Origin: Lachnospiraceae bacterium
GTDB taxonomy: Bacteria > Bacillota > Clostridia > Lachnospirales > Lachnospiraceae
Length of the DNA: 64,000 bases
NCBI GenBank assembly: GCA_017465475.1
Contig: JAFTWC010000039.1
Coordinates: forward strand, 49,697 to 113,696
Reading direction: 5' to 3'
A program made the position numbers and the translations under genes. This document shows positions 49,689 to 58,833 of this stretch, in pieces. Position 1 is the stretch's first letter, and every line of letters begins with the position of its first letter. The notes beneath the pieces are model-generated. The model ran no database searches. It saw nothing but the letters and a program-made list of their open reading frames with translations, and was not told the DNA's origin.

Positions 49689-52562
49689 ATGGGATTATTA
49701 GACTTGATTCATGGACTGGTCATCGGTAACGACCCGTCCATCAGCGACGCATTTTTACAGGATAACATTCCGGCAGCCAACCAACAGGCAAGCGGTTCCA
49801 AACCACAGCCGACTCCGGTACAACCTGTGACACCTACACCGCCGAAGGAGCCTGCCCCGACGCCTGTCACACCAAAACCGGTCGTTCAACCGGAACCGAT
49901 GTCGGCTCCGCAAGCAACTCCGGTTCCGCAACCGGCACCGGCTCCTGCAGAGCCTCCGCTTATTATCCCGCCGCTCCCGGGGACAAATTCCGGCCCCAAT
50001 ACCATGTTTAGTTTCGACTTTCCGGAACTACTGGCCCGGGCCAAAAACGGTGACAGCGGCTTTGCAATTATGGTGGCAAGAGATTACTCGGACCGTTGCC
50101 CGGAGGAACATTGTTCCGACGACGCTGTCTATTGGATGTATGAAGCCTTTCGGAATTCCAATGCTCCCACCATTAATTTCATAAATTCCGCCATTACCTT
50201 GGGACGATGGTACACGTTAGGATTCCATGTTCCGGTCGACTATAACCGCGCTTTGGACTTCTTTGAACAGGCAGCTTCCCGCGGCAGCGAAACGGTACTT
50301 CCTTACATTAAAGAACTGCGGGAAGTAGTTGCACTCCAAAACAATCCGGAGCTTATCTATTTGGACCTGGTACAACTATTTGAAAAACTGGAACTTGCGG
50401 AACAAGAAGAAAAAGAAATTGTAACACTTTTTTATTCCAGAGAAATCATGAAAAAAGATCCGGGGCTTGGCTTTTCCCTTTACGGCGAATACATATTTTC
50501 CTGGAAACCTCTTGATTTTGAGGACCGCAACAATGACTTTGCCAGAGCATGCTTTCTCCGGGCCAAAAAACTCGGATATACCGATGTGGCATTATCCATT
50601 GCAAAATCCTATGAAGACGACTCCGTCTATGCCGGCAACCTGCCGCAATTACGACGTTGGGCAGAATTAGCCATCGAGCAAAACGAAGAGGGCGCACAGG
50701 AGTTCTTCGATGAAATGAAAGAAGCGGTAGAAGATTCTTACATTTTCATAGATGAATGGGAATCCGATGAGCCATTAATCGAGCAAGAATATCCCGACTG
50801 GTTTCTGGCCGGTATCTTTCAAACAGAGCTGCCAAAAACCGTGACCACCGGAGACAGCCGGACTTCAAACACCCCGATTTCGGAAGAACATACCGACCCG
50901 CGGGAACTTCCGGAAAATATCGATGGCTACTTTGAAGGCTTTATCGGTATGACCCATGTGAAAGAGCAGCTTCAAAAAATATACAATGCGGTAAAACTCC
51001 AGCAACGCAGAGACGAAATTCTGCGTCAAAGAGGGGAAGAACCGGCGCCGAATGACAAAGGCTTTAACTTCATTCTTTTGGGAAACCCGGGCACCGGTAA
51101 AACCTCCGTTGCCAGAATCATTGCAAAGATTCTGTACGACTTAAACATCCGGGAAAAAGACATTCTCTTGGAGGTGGAACGGTCCAAGTTGGTAGGGGAA
51201 CATATCGGAAGTACGGAAAACCGCATGCGGGCTGTGTTGGACAGCGTACAGGGCGGCACCCTTTTCATCGACGAAGCCTATACCTTATACAAGGAAGATT
51301 CCGACAACGATTTCGGTCAGGAAGCCATTGACGTACTCATGAAAGACATGGAAGACCACAGAAATTCCTACTCCGTCATTATGGCAGGGTACAAACAGCC
51401 CATGCTTACTATGATTAAAAATGCCAACAGCGGATTCTCTTCCCGATTTACTTATCAGATTGAGATTCCGGACTATACGGAAGAGGAACTGATTGAAATC
51501 GCTCACATTCACATTGACAAGTTGAAATATCAGATGGATGACGGTGTGGACGATGCCATCCGCAAATGCATCCGCCACGATAAAATCGACGACACCTTCG
51601 GCAATGCCCGCTACGCAAGAGAGTTGGTAAACCGTGCTGTTGAAAATCAGGCTACCAGGCTGAATGCATTGGAACACGCCACCGACGATGATTTGTTCCT
51701 GTTAACCGCAGCCGACTTTTGGGAAGGAACCATGGAAGAGGAGACGGTGGAAAGCCTCTTAAAAGAACTGGATTCCATGGTGGGACTGGCTTCCGTAAAG
51801 GAGGAGGTGAAAACCCTGATAAACCGAATTACAGTTATGACAGAAATGGAAAAGCGGGGCCTTGCCCTGTCAGGAGACTTCGGAACATTACACATGGCAT
51901 TTAAAGGAAACCCTGGCACCGGCAAAACCACCGTGGCAAGACTTTTAGGAAAACTATATGCCGCTCTCGGTATTTTAAAACGAAATGATGTGTTTGTGGA
52001 ATGTAATCGGGCCGGCCTGGTGGGAAAATACCAGGGACATACCGCTGCCAACGTGGAAAAGGTAGTACAATCCGCACTGAGCGGCATTCTTTTCATCGAC
52101 GAAGCCTATTCCCTGGTACAGGGCGAGGGCGACAGCTTCGGAAAAGAAGCGGTGGATACCTTAGTGGCAGAAATCGAGAACCACAGAAAAAATCTGGTGG
52201 TTATCTTTGCCGGCTACAGCGATGACATGGACCGGTTCTTTGAAAACAATCAGGGATTAAAAAGCCGTGTTCCGCTTTCCCTTACATTTGAGGATTACAA
52301 TGAAGAAGAACTGTTTGCCATTGCTGCCGGTATGATTGAAAGCCGACACTTAAAACTGGCAGAAGATGCCGCTTTGCCACTCACTCAACTGATTCGTACT
52401 AAATCCCACGAACAGGACTTCGGCAATGCCAGAGGCATCCGCAACCTGGTAGACGGCTTTATAAGACAACAAAACGTACGCATTGCAAAAGCATTAGGCA
52501 CCGATGCTTCCTCCGTAACCGATGAGGCATTGATTACCCTTATGAAAGAAGACATTTACTAA
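49689..52562 (+). CDS. Double AAA+ ATPase of the CbxX/SpoVK/EccA type with Sel1-like N-terminus
   Basis: 957 residues, RBS AAAAGAGG. N-terminal short segment, Pro-rich stretch (30-100), Sel1/TPR-like helices (115-330; DAVYWMYEAFRNSN, DYNRALDFFEQAASRGSE), then two CbxX-type AAA+ domains with Walker A GNPGTGKT near residues 464 and 741 and Walker B TLFIDEAYTLY and ILFIDEAYSLV. The RVPLSLTFEDYNEEEL sensor region is typical. Relatives remodel Rubisco (CbxX), act in sporulation (SpoVK) or with type VII secretion (EccA). First gene of a four-gene operon. Confidence 0.85.
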   Translation: MGLLDLIHGLVIGNDPSISDAFLQDNIPAANQQASGSKPQPTPVQPVTPTPPKEPAPTPVTPKPVVQPEPMSAPQATPVPQPAPAPAEPPLIIPPLPGTNSGPNTMFSFDFPELLARAKNGDSGFAIMVARDYSDRCPEEHCSDDAVYWMYEAFRNSNAPTINFINSAITLGRWYTLGFHVPVDYNRALDFFEQAASRGSETVLPYIKELREVVALQNNPELIYLDLVQLFEKLELAEQEEKEIVTLFYSREIMKKDPGLGFSLYGEYIFSWKPLDFEDRNNDFARACFLRAKKLGYTDVALSIAKSYEDDSVYAGNLPQLRRWAELAIEQNEEGAQEFFDEMKEAVEDSYIFIDEWESDEPLIEQEYPDWFLAGIFQTELPKTVTTGDSRTSNTPISEEHTDPRELPENIDGYFEGFIGMTHVKEQLQKIYNAVKLQQRRDEILRQRGEEPAPNDKGFNFILLGNPGTGKTSVARIIAKILYDLNIREKDILLEVERSKLVGEHIGSTENRMRAVLDSVQGGTLFIDEAYTLYKEDSDNDFGQEAIDVLMKDMEDHRNSYSVIMAGYKQPMLTMIKNANSGFSSRFTYQIEIPDYTEEELIEIAHIHIDKLKYQMDDGVDDAIRKCIRHDKIDDTFGNARYARELVNRAVENQATRLNALEHATDDDLFLLTAADFWEGTMEEETVESLLKELDSMVGLASVKEEVKTLINRITVMTEMEKRGLALSGDFGTLHMAFKGNPGTGKTTVARLLGKLYAALGILKRNDVFVECNRAGLVGKYQGHTAANVEKVVQSALSGILFIDEAYSLVQGEGDSFGKEAVDTLVAEIENHRKNLVVIFAGYSDDMDRFFENNQGLKSRVPLSLTFEDYNEEELFAIAAGMIESRHLKLAEDAALPLTQLIRTKSHEQDFGNARGIRNLVDGFIRQQNVRIAKALGTDASSVTDEALITLMKEDIY

Positions 52563-52585
52563 ACATACGACAGGAGGATTTTATT

Positions 52586-53191
52586 ATGGAAAATCAAACC
52601 CTTTTTCCTGACCAGATTAGCAGAGATCGTTTTTTACAGGACATGGAAGCCGCAAGACCTCACTTAGACGCCTTCACCACCGCTTCCACCCAAATTGCAT
52701 CCTATAACGATGCCATCAACAAGCAGGTAGCTGAACTGGACAACCTATCCCCCATAGAACGCTTAAAAACCATGAAATGGTTTTTACTGGCCATTCCGGT
52801 GCTCTATCTTCTTGCAGATCTTTGGATTGACTCCGGCTTAAAAGACGGCGGAACCCCCAATCCCATTGCCGTTGCCTTCGGCCTTGCTGTTTACGGTTAC
52901 ATGGGGCTTTGCATCATCCTTTGGTTTAAGTGCCAACATTTGTACCGCTATACAAAGGACTACAAACTTCAGCTTGCAGAAATCGAAGCAAAGCGGGAAG
53001 AGCAGAAAAAAATTATGGTAATAAAGAAAAACGAAGAAGAAAAGGTAATGCAACATATCAGTTACGTCCCGAGCAAATACCTGTGTGCTAAAACCTTATA
53101 CAAGTTAGAAGCCTTTATGCGTAACAACGGTGCAACCAATCTGGCACAAGCCATCAATATGTACGACCTTTATCGTCAGAATAACCACTAA
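52586..53191 (+). CDS. Membrane protein of the AAA+ operon
   Basis: 201 residues, RBS GGAGGA. Helices near 70-90 (WFLLAIPVLYLLADLWI) and 100-125 (IAVAFGLAVYGYMGLCIILWF) flanked by long charged helical arms. No family recognised. 24 nt after the AAA+ gene. Confidence 0.7.
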   Translation: MENQTLFPDQISRDRFLQDMEAARPHLDAFTTASTQIASYNDAINKQVAELDNLSPIERLKTMKWFLLAIPVLYLLADLWIDSGLKDGGTPNPIAVAFGLAVYGYMGLCIILWFKCQHLYRYTKDYKLQLAEIEAKREEQKKIMVIKKNEEEKVMQHISYVPSKYLCAKTLYKLEAFMRNNGATNLAQAINMYDLYRQNNH

Positions 53192-53203
53192 GGAGGCATT
53201 TTT

Positions 53204-54361
53204 ATGAACGAATTTTATGATCGCATTTATAAATCTATGGCAAAAAAAGAAAAGGAACAGTTAAATAAAACCGCAGGAAATATTATCCTCACTCCCCGGA
53301 TGTTAAAAATCTACCGAACCCGCGGAAAAGATTTTACTATGGATATTATTTCCCTACTCCCTACCCTGTTACTTCTTTTCTTTTTATGGTTTATCCAGTA
53401 CTCGGCAATGGAAACTTTGGAGAAAATGGAAGCTTCCGATTTTATCACTTATTTGGTGAGCGGAGTACTTTTCCTCTGGATTGCCTCCTGCCTTATTCTT
53501 TATTGCATAGATGTAAAGGCTTTGGAATGTTATTTTATCGGCTACAATAAGTCATCCTACTTTTTGTCCACCGGCACAAGACAAAAGCAGATTCGCTCCG
53601 ATAAAGGATTGATCGGTGAGTTCAAATCCTATATACTCAGTCGCACCTTAACCGTACCTCATAAAGTGTTATACAATGTCTGCGTTCCAATGGACAACGG
53701 AAATTTCCAGGAAATCGACAGCATCATCATTACCCGTCGTATGATTTATGTAATGGAGTGCAAAAACATGGAAGGTGAATTTATCGGCTCCTATGACGAT
53801 GAAGAATGGACCCAGATTATCGGAAGTAAGCAACACAAAAAGAAAAATGTATACCTGCAGAACCAGTTGCACACCATGGCATTGGATAAGTTCCTTTTAG
53901 ACCGGGGCATCATTCAAAACGGCCAAAATGTATGTATTAATATGGCGCTGATTTCCGGTAGCATTAAGTTTCCTCAGACCAACATTCCCATGGATTTCCG
54001 CTACGGTACCATGAACAAGCTATCCTCTTTTATTAACACCTACGACAAGCAGTACAGTAGTCAGGTAGAAGGAAACGGCCTTTTAGACACTGCTTACGAA
54101 GCACTTCTTCCGTATGCACTGTACACCGACGAAGAGCGCAAAGCCATGATGGCAGAGCGGGATATCAGAAAAGAATCCGGTGAGTTTACAAAAGGTGTCT
54201 TCCGTGAAGTAACAATTGAGGGCGGTATTCCGGGAATTACTCCGCCGGACAAAATCACCTTACTCCGTTACAACAATTTATACACACAGATTCAGATTTC
54301 CGACGGACGGTCCACCTGCTGGCAAACCAGAACCGATATTCCGGACGAATACTTACAATAA
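53204..54361 (+). CDS. NERD-domain membrane protein
   Basis: 385 residues, RBS AAGGAGG. Two TM helices near 47-66 and 84-105, then a NERD (nuclease-related) domain at about 150-275: VLYNVCVPMDNGNFQEIDSIIITRRMIYVMECKNMEGEFIGS in order gives the D...ExK-type core (Asp in EIDSI, ECKN). NERD domains are related to restriction-endonuclease folds and occur in signalling and defence proteins. Membrane-anchored, active side probably cytosolic. Confidence 0.8.
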   Translation: MNEFYDRIYKSMAKKEKEQLNKTAGNIILTPRMLKIYRTRGKDFTMDIISLLPTLLLLFFLWFIQYSAMETLEKMEASDFITYLVSGVLFLWIASCLILYCIDVKALECYFIGYNKSSYFLSTGTRQKQIRSDKGLIGEFKSYILSRTLTVPHKVLYNVCVPMDNGNFQEIDSIIITRRMIYVMECKNMEGEFIGSYDDEEWTQIIGSKQHKKKNVYLQNQLHTMALDKFLLDRGIIQNGQNVCINMALISGSIKFPQTNIPMDFRYGTMNKLSSFINTYDKQYSSQVEGNGLLDTAYEALLPYALYTDEERKAMMAERDIRKESGEFTKGVFREVTIEGGIPGITPPDKITLLRYNNLYTQIQISDGRSTCWQTRTDIPDEYLQ

Positions 54362-54374
54362 AGGAGGTATTTTT

Positions 54375-54542
54375 ATGAACTACAACAACGTGAATCATAT
54401 TTCAAAAGGTGTCAGCGAACAAAGAGTACAGGAATTTAAAGCAAAGTATCAGGAGCAAAAGCCCCTTCTTCTTTATAAAATTGTTTGGATTACATTTCTT
54501 GTCTGCTCCATTTCTGCTGTGTGGGTATTAGCTAATATCTAA
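54375..54542 (+). CDS. Small single-TM protein
   Basis: 55 residues from the ATG at 54375 (AAGGAGG box). Soluble N-terminus then one TM helix (LLLYKIVWITFLVCSISAVW). Last gene of the AAA+ operon, before a terminator. Confidence 0.65.
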   Translation: MNYNNVNHISKGVSEQRVQEFKAKYQEQKPLLLYKIVWITFLVCSISAVWVLANI

Positions 54543-54560
54543 CGACAAATCACCCCTTAG

Positions 54561-54604
54561 AGGCTGCCGCATTTTCCAAAAAAAAGAAGTTGCGACAGCC
54601 TTTT
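54561..54604 (+). terminator. Terminator of the AAA+ operon
   Basis: GGCTG-C-CGCA (54562-54571) with TGCG-A-CAGCC (54591-54600) then TTTT. Confidence 0.7.
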
Positions 54605-54634
54605 AAAAAAGTTTAAAAAAATTTTCAAATTTAT

Positions 54635-54663
54635 AAAACCTTTTTTGATTTAAACAGAACTAT
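54635..54663 (+). promoter_or_regulatory. Shared-motif promoter P4 (lipoprotein gene)
   Basis: AAAAC (54635-54639), 19 nt, ACTAT (54659-54663) followed by ATAACAGAAG. Confidence 0.7.
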
Positions 54664-54718
54664 ATAACAGAAGGGATGAAAACATCCCCAAAAAACTTAC
54701 AAAAAAGGAGATAAAATT

Positions 54719-55333
54719 ATGAAGAAAAGAACACTTATTTTAGCAGCAATGGTAACCTTATGTATCGTATTCGCCGCTTGCGGCGGCAAAACCACCGAAA
54801 CCTCCTCCGGAACCGAAACCAGTAAAGCGGAAACCACCAAGGAAAGTAACGACAGTAAGAAAAAAATCGTTCCGGAAGAAGAAATCGTTGTCCGCGTAGG
54901 TGACGTGGAAATCCCGCTTGCCTCCACCTGGACCGAATTATTCACTTTGGCATACGAACAGGGATGGGACGTGGATGATTCCCTCTATCCGAACGAAGCA
55001 GAAAAAAAATTCAGCAAAAAAGGGCATCTCTACACCCCACAGGGAGAAGTTTTAGTTTCTCTGATGGCAAATGAAGACAAGACTGAAGCAGTTGTGGAAT
55101 ACATTGCACTTTCTCCGTTCTACATGGAATCTGACGATGCCGACATCCTCGGTGTCAAAACAGACACTTCCGTAAAGAAAATCGGAAAATCCTTTGAACT
55201 CATAGAATCCGATGAAGAGACTTATTTCTATAAGGTGGACGACTTCGTTACCTTAAAAGTAAAGTTAAACACCGATGACGGCAAAAACACCGTAAGCGCC
55301 ATTCGAACCAAATACTACAACCGCGAAGAGTAA
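54719..55333 (+). CDS. Lipoprotein of unknown function
   Basis: 204 residues, RBS AAAGGAG. Signal peptide with lipobox FAAC at about 17-20, a Thr/Ser/Lys-rich linker, and a compact outer domain (VRVGDVEIPLASTWTELFTLAYEQGWDVDD in parts) of a type common in Clostridia. Probably co-regulated with the AAA+ operon through promoter P4 and possibly co-transcribed with the next gene. Confidence 0.7.
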   Translation: MKKRTLILAAMVTLCIVFAACGGKTTETSSGTETSKAETTKESNDSKKKIVPEEEIVVRVGDVEIPLASTWTELFTLAYEQGWDVDDSLYPNEAEKKFSKKGHLYTPQGEVLVSLMANEDKTEAVVEYIALSPFYMESDDADILGVKTDTSVKKIGKSFELIESDEETYFYKVDDFVTLKVKLNTDDGKNTVSAIRTKYYNREE

Positions 55334-55387
55334 ATCATCGAAGCACTGTGGTCGATATTATCTTTAAGAACAAAGGAGGGCAAAAGA

Positions 55388-56503
55388 ATGAAGAAAACCT
55401 TTTTATCCACCGTAACACTGTTTGCTTTTCTTATACTTTTCGCAGGTTGTAACACAATTTCTGCCGTAAAGGAACCTCACAAAACGGATAAAACAACACT
55501 GACAGAGAGTCCGGTGACAACCGGCTCTGCGGTTACAGCGGATCCTTTGGAGTCCACCAAGGTCCCGGCTCCTGCTTCGGAACCGACGGCCACTCCGGAA
55601 CCGACTCCTACCCCGGAACCGACTCCTACTCCCGAGCCGACTCCTACCCCGGAACCGACTCCTACTCCGGAACCGACTCCTACTCCCGAACCGACTCCTA
55701 CCCCGGAACCGACTCCTACTCCCGAGCCAACTCCTACTCCCGAGCCGACTCCTACTCCGAAACCAACGGCCACGCCAAAGCCGACCCCTACTCCGAAACC
55801 GACTTACACAATTACGGAGTTAGAAAAAACTATGTATGCCAAATCCACGGTTAATGTCAGGGATTTGCCTTCCACCGACGGAGCAAAACTCGGTTCTTTA
55901 TCCAAAAATGACGAGGTCTCCGTCACAGGACAATGTAAGGAAACCGGTTGGTATCAGATTGTTTATAAGAAAAAAACTGCGTACGTCTGCAATGATTATC
56001 TCGTGGACAATCTGCCGACCCCTGCCGCGCCATGGGCATCTTGGGAACCTTCCCCGGACGCAGAATATGCCGTCATTCCTATTGTAGGTGCAGAAGAACC
56101 GGGCGTAGAAGAAACCTATTATATTTTCCCGGTATTCGGAACGCTGGACCGGACTTTGGCTATAGAAACCTTTGACTATGCAAACCAAATCCGAAAAGAA
56201 CACGGATTACAAGAACTGGTTTGGGATGAAATGTTATATGAATGTGCAAGGATCCGTTCCGGTGAATCCAGCGTGTATTTTTCACATACAAGACCCATGG
56301 GTACTGACTGTTTTTCGATTTATGACCAATTACACGGCGAAAACCTGGCCAGCAATTATAACTCCGCGAAATCCGTTGTAGATGCCTGGATGACCTCCGA
56401 AGGCCATCGGGCAAATATCTTAAGACCGGAATACACACGAGGTGCTGTGGGCGTTTTCCAAACAACCAACGGTTGGTTTTACTGCCAGCTTTTCGGGTTT
56501 TAA
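55388..56503 (+). CDS. Lipoprotein with SH3b and CAP domains
   Basis: 371 residues, RBS AAAGGAGG. Lipobox LFAGC, a long EPTPTP stalk, a bacterial SH3 domain (about 155-210; STVNVRDLPSTDGAKLGSL, GWYQIVYKKKTAYVCNDYL), and a C-terminal CAP/SCP domain (DYANQIRKEHGLQELVWDEML, FSHTRP, HGENLASNY, WMTSEGHRANIL). CAP proteins are secreted and bind lipids or act at the surface. It follows the lipoprotein gene by 54 nt. Confidence 0.88.
   Translation: MKKTFLSTVTLFAFLILFAGCNTISAVKEPHKTDKTTLTESPVTTGSAVTADPLESTKVPAPASEPTATPEPTPTPEPTPTPEPTPTPEPTPTPEPTPTPEPTPTPEPTPTPEPTPTPEPTPTPKPTATPKPTPTPKPTYTITELEKTMYAKSTVNVRDLPSTDGAKLGSLSKNDEVSVTGQCKETGWYQIVYKKKTAYVCNDYLVDNLPTPAAPWASWEPSPDAEYAVIPIVGAEEPGVEETYYIFPVFGTLDRTLAIETFDYANQIRKEHGLQELVWDEMLYECARIRSGESSVYFSHTRPMGTDCFSIYDQLHGENLASNYNSAKSVVDAWMTSEGHRANILRPEYTRGAVGVFQTTNGWFYCQLFGF
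55580..55804 (+). repeat. 18-bp tandem repeat encoding EPTPTP
   Basis: One EPTATP unit, nine EPTPTP units (55598-55759), then KPTATP/KPTPTP units. A slippage-prone stalk spanning the cell wall. Confidence 0.9.
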
Positions 56504-56524
56504 TAACGCAATGTTGCTTTTCTT

Positions 56525-56556
56525 GACAAAACTACTCCTAAGGGAGTAGTTTTGTC
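56525..56556 (+). terminator. Terminator of the CAP lipoprotein gene
   Basis: GACAAAACTACTCC (56525-56538), loop TAAG, GGAGTAGTTTTGTC (56543-56556). Confidence 0.8.
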
Positions 56557-56585
56557 ATTTCTATCACAAACTCTTAAAACCAAAC

Positions 56586-56621
56586 TTGACACTCCTCCTC
56601 ATCTACTTTTCATGCTATACT
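56586..56621 (+). promoter_or_regulatory. Unusual promoter-like pair upstream of the nucleotidyltransferase
   Basis: TTGACA (56586-56591), 24 nt, TATACT (56616-56621). The same spacing and similar flanks occur at 58761. Confidence 0.4.
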
Positions 56622-56674
56622 TTATCATAACAACATTATCTGCTTAAAATAACATAAGAAAGGAAGTTTGATCT

Positions 56675-57397
56675 ATGAATAGAGACACCATTATAACTAC
56701 TCTTACCGAATTATTAAAACCGGAAGAATCCGTCCATGCCCTTTGGCTGGAAGGTTCCGATGCCACCAGACGGCTGGATGAATACTCGGACATTGACATA
56801 TGCATCTGTGTAGACGAGGGCTCCGTGGATGAGGTGTTTCAAAAGATACAAGAAACCTTCACCACGGACTATGTACATATAAATTATGACGACTCCGAGC
56901 GTCAAATGGTGTTTCACGTTGTCGGTACAAACAAATACCTGATGGTGGATTTTAATGCTTACTTTTATGGCAAAGCAAACACCACCTTTGTAACCGGGGA
57001 TACCATCGACGTATGTAAAGTGTTATTTGATAAAAAGGAAATCATTCAATATAAAGACTATGACCCCACCGAAGGTGCCGGAGACTGTGACTACTGGAAG
57101 AGCGAGAGCGAATACCTATTCAGTCAACTCTGCCGGGTGGAGAAGTATTGTTTGCGGGGCTTATACCCGGAAGCTTTTGTGTATTATCAAAAATATGTGG
57201 TAACGCCGTTGGTGTTTACTCTTCGCAGGAAGTACACTCCGACGAAAATCGGGTATTACATGGTACATATCTCCGACCATATTCCACAGGAAGAAGTAAA
57301 AAAACTGAACCGTGTACTTCAAGTTTCCGGTGTGGACGATATTTTGGCAAACCTTACCTTTGCGGAAGAATGGTATAAAGAATTAACAAAAGAATAA
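56675..57397 (+). CDS. Nucleotidyltransferase-domain protein
   Basis: 240 residues, RBS AAAGGAAG. Polymerase-beta-type motif WLEGSDATRRLDEYSDIDICI (GS followed by DxD) and a second acidic strand (YLMVDFNAYFYG), as in aminoglycoside nucleotidyltransferases and relatives. A helical C-terminal part (SEYLFSQLCRVEKYCLRG) matches the substrate domain of such enzymes. Target unknown; resistance is possible but unproven. Confidence 0.75.
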   Translation: MNRDTIITTLTELLKPEESVHALWLEGSDATRRLDEYSDIDICICVDEGSVDEVFQKIQETFTTDYVHINYDDSERQMVFHVVGTNKYLMVDFNAYFYGKANTTFVTGDTIDVCKVLFDKKEIIQYKDYDPTEGAGDCDYWKSESEYLFSQLCRVEKYCLRGLYPEAFVYYQKYVVTPLVFTLRRKYTPTKIGYYMVHISDHIPQEEVKKLNRVLQVSGVDDILANLTFAEEWYKELTKE

Positions 57398-57447
57398 GCA
57401 GAATGTCCTCTTACCGCATCATCTCAACGTCCACCTTGCTTGTACAT

Positions 57448-57489
57448 AAAAAAGAAGAACTCATGATTAAAACCCTCCATGAGTTCTTC
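57448..57489 (-). terminator. Terminator of the lipid kinase transcript
   Basis: Minus strand GAAGAACTCATG (57489-57478) with CATGAGTTCTTC (57465-57454), then TTTTTT. Confidence 0.8.
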
Positions 57490-57519
57490 AAACAATCTTT
57501 CTGACGCTATAGACACATA

Positions 57520-57720
57520 TTATGCTTTCAGTTTATATACCCTATATTTCTTCTCGCCTTCTGCAGCAACGATACCCTCTTCCACCATTTCTGCAAGTAA
57601 ATCACGAGCTCTGGAATCTTTTACTCCAAGAAGTACTGCAACATCTGAGGTTTTTGCTATAATCTTTTTTTTATCGCTACTTTCTCCAATTAGTAGCGAT
57701 AAATTAATTATCTTACTTCC
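57520..57720 (-). pseudogene. Remnant of a winged-helix C-terminal domain
   Basis: An open frame without a usable start codon, overlapping the end of the lipid kinase gene. It encodes KTSDVAVLLGVKDSRARDLL and EGIVAAEGEKKYRVYKL, a winged-helix tail like those of AlbA_2/Fic-type proteins. Probably the 3' relic of a lost gene. Confidence 0.45.
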
Positions 57721-58627
57721 TCACCATAATCGGAAACGCTCTCTGCACATTCTTAATTTCCACGTCCGTAAAGGTGCCGCCAAACTCTCCGTCCAGGGTC
57801 CAGTTTATTTCTTCTCTGCTCTTTATTTTCAAATAGGACGTCTTAAAGGACTGCATGCAAACCGCATCAAAGCTTTGCTTCAGAAGTGACATAATAATAT
57901 CATTCAGTTCCGCAATCGTGGCCGGGCGCCGGATTAATATTACCTCAAATTTTCCGTCGTCAAAGGCTACATTCTTTCCTGTAATATTTTTAAAACCGCC
58001 TACACTTAAGGAGTTTGTCACCATAGCATAAATGTAATTGCCATGTATCATTCCCTCGTCACATTCGATTTGTACTTCGTAAGACTGAATGGAGGACAAG
58101 CTTTTTACCCCCTCCAATATATATGCCACATGCCCGAACACATTCTTCCATTGTTGGTTTGTGGCATAAGATACATCCGTAAACAGCCCAAAGGCCGCAA
58201 TATAGACAAAATTTTCTCCGTTAAAATTTCCGGCATCACATAAAAACGGGGTTCCCCGGGTAATGATTTTCGTTGCTTCCTTGATGTCATCCGGAAGGCC
58301 CAGGCTTCTGGCAAAATCGTTGGTACTGCCTGCCGGAATATAGCCCACCGGAGTACTGACTCCGCTTTTCATCAGTCCGTTTACCACTTCCCGCAGGGTT
58401 CCGTCACCGCCGCTGCACACAATCAAATCGTACAAATCGGCGTCTCTTTTTTCTACCAGATTACAAGCATCTCCCCGCTCCTGGGTAGGATACACCGTCA
58501 CTGAATCCTTTGCCTTGGCAAAGGCATCCATAATCTCATGCAGGTTCTTTACTACGGTCCCTTTTCCTGCCTTCGGATTATACACAAATAAAATCCGTTT
58601 CGGCTCTTTCTTCGATAGTTTTTTCAT
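57713..58627 (-). CDS. Diacylglycerol/lipid kinase (YegS/BmrU family)
   Basis: 304 residues. Catalytic-domain signatures: RILFVYNPKAGKG, DLIVCSGGDGTLREVVNGL, GYIPAGSTNDFARSLG; the C-terminal lobe has WTLDGEFGG. It phosphorylates a membrane lipid such as diacylglycerol or undecaprenol with ATP. Single gene with a strong terminator downstream. Confidence 0.92.
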   Translation of the reverse strand: MKKLSKKEPKRILFVYNPKAGKGTVVKNLHEIMDAFAKAKDSVTVYPTQERGDACNLVEKRDADLYDLIVCSGGDGTLREVVNGLMKSGVSTPVGYIPAGSTNDFARSLGLPDDIKEATKIITRGTPFLCDAGNFNGENFVYIAAFGLFTDVSYATNQQWKNVFGHVAYILEGVKSLSSIQSYEVQIECDEGMIHGNYIYAMVTNSLSVGGFKNITGKNVAFDDGKFEVILIRRPATIAELNDIIMSLLKQSFDAVCMQSFKTSYLKIKSREEINWTLDGEFGGTFTDVEIKNVQRAFPIMVRK

Positions 58628-58760
58628 GTTCCATCCTCTCCTATTACCTTACTAATCTATATCCCTTATATTTCCAAAGTATACTACCGGAAAATATTAT
58701 TTTCAACCCCCCAAAATGCTTATTTTATTACCTTTCTTCAATAAACACTTTAAAACAAAC

Positions 58761-58796
58761 TTGACACTATCCATTCCTCCTCCCCCGTGCTATACT
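58761..58796 (+). promoter_or_regulatory. Unusual promoter-like pair upstream of the ABC exporter operon
   Basis: TTGACA (58761-58766), 24 nt, TATACT (58791-58796). Flanks AAACTTGACACT and GCTATACTTTAT match the copy at 56586. Confidence 0.4.
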
Positions 58797-58833
58797 TTAT
58801 TATGAAATAACATGAGAAAGGACGAAAGAAACA

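Noticed and set aside
55477-55773. Minus-strand Gly-Val repeat ORF
   Set aside because: Exact antisense shadow of the EPTPTP repeat in the CAP lipoprotein gene; no RBS.
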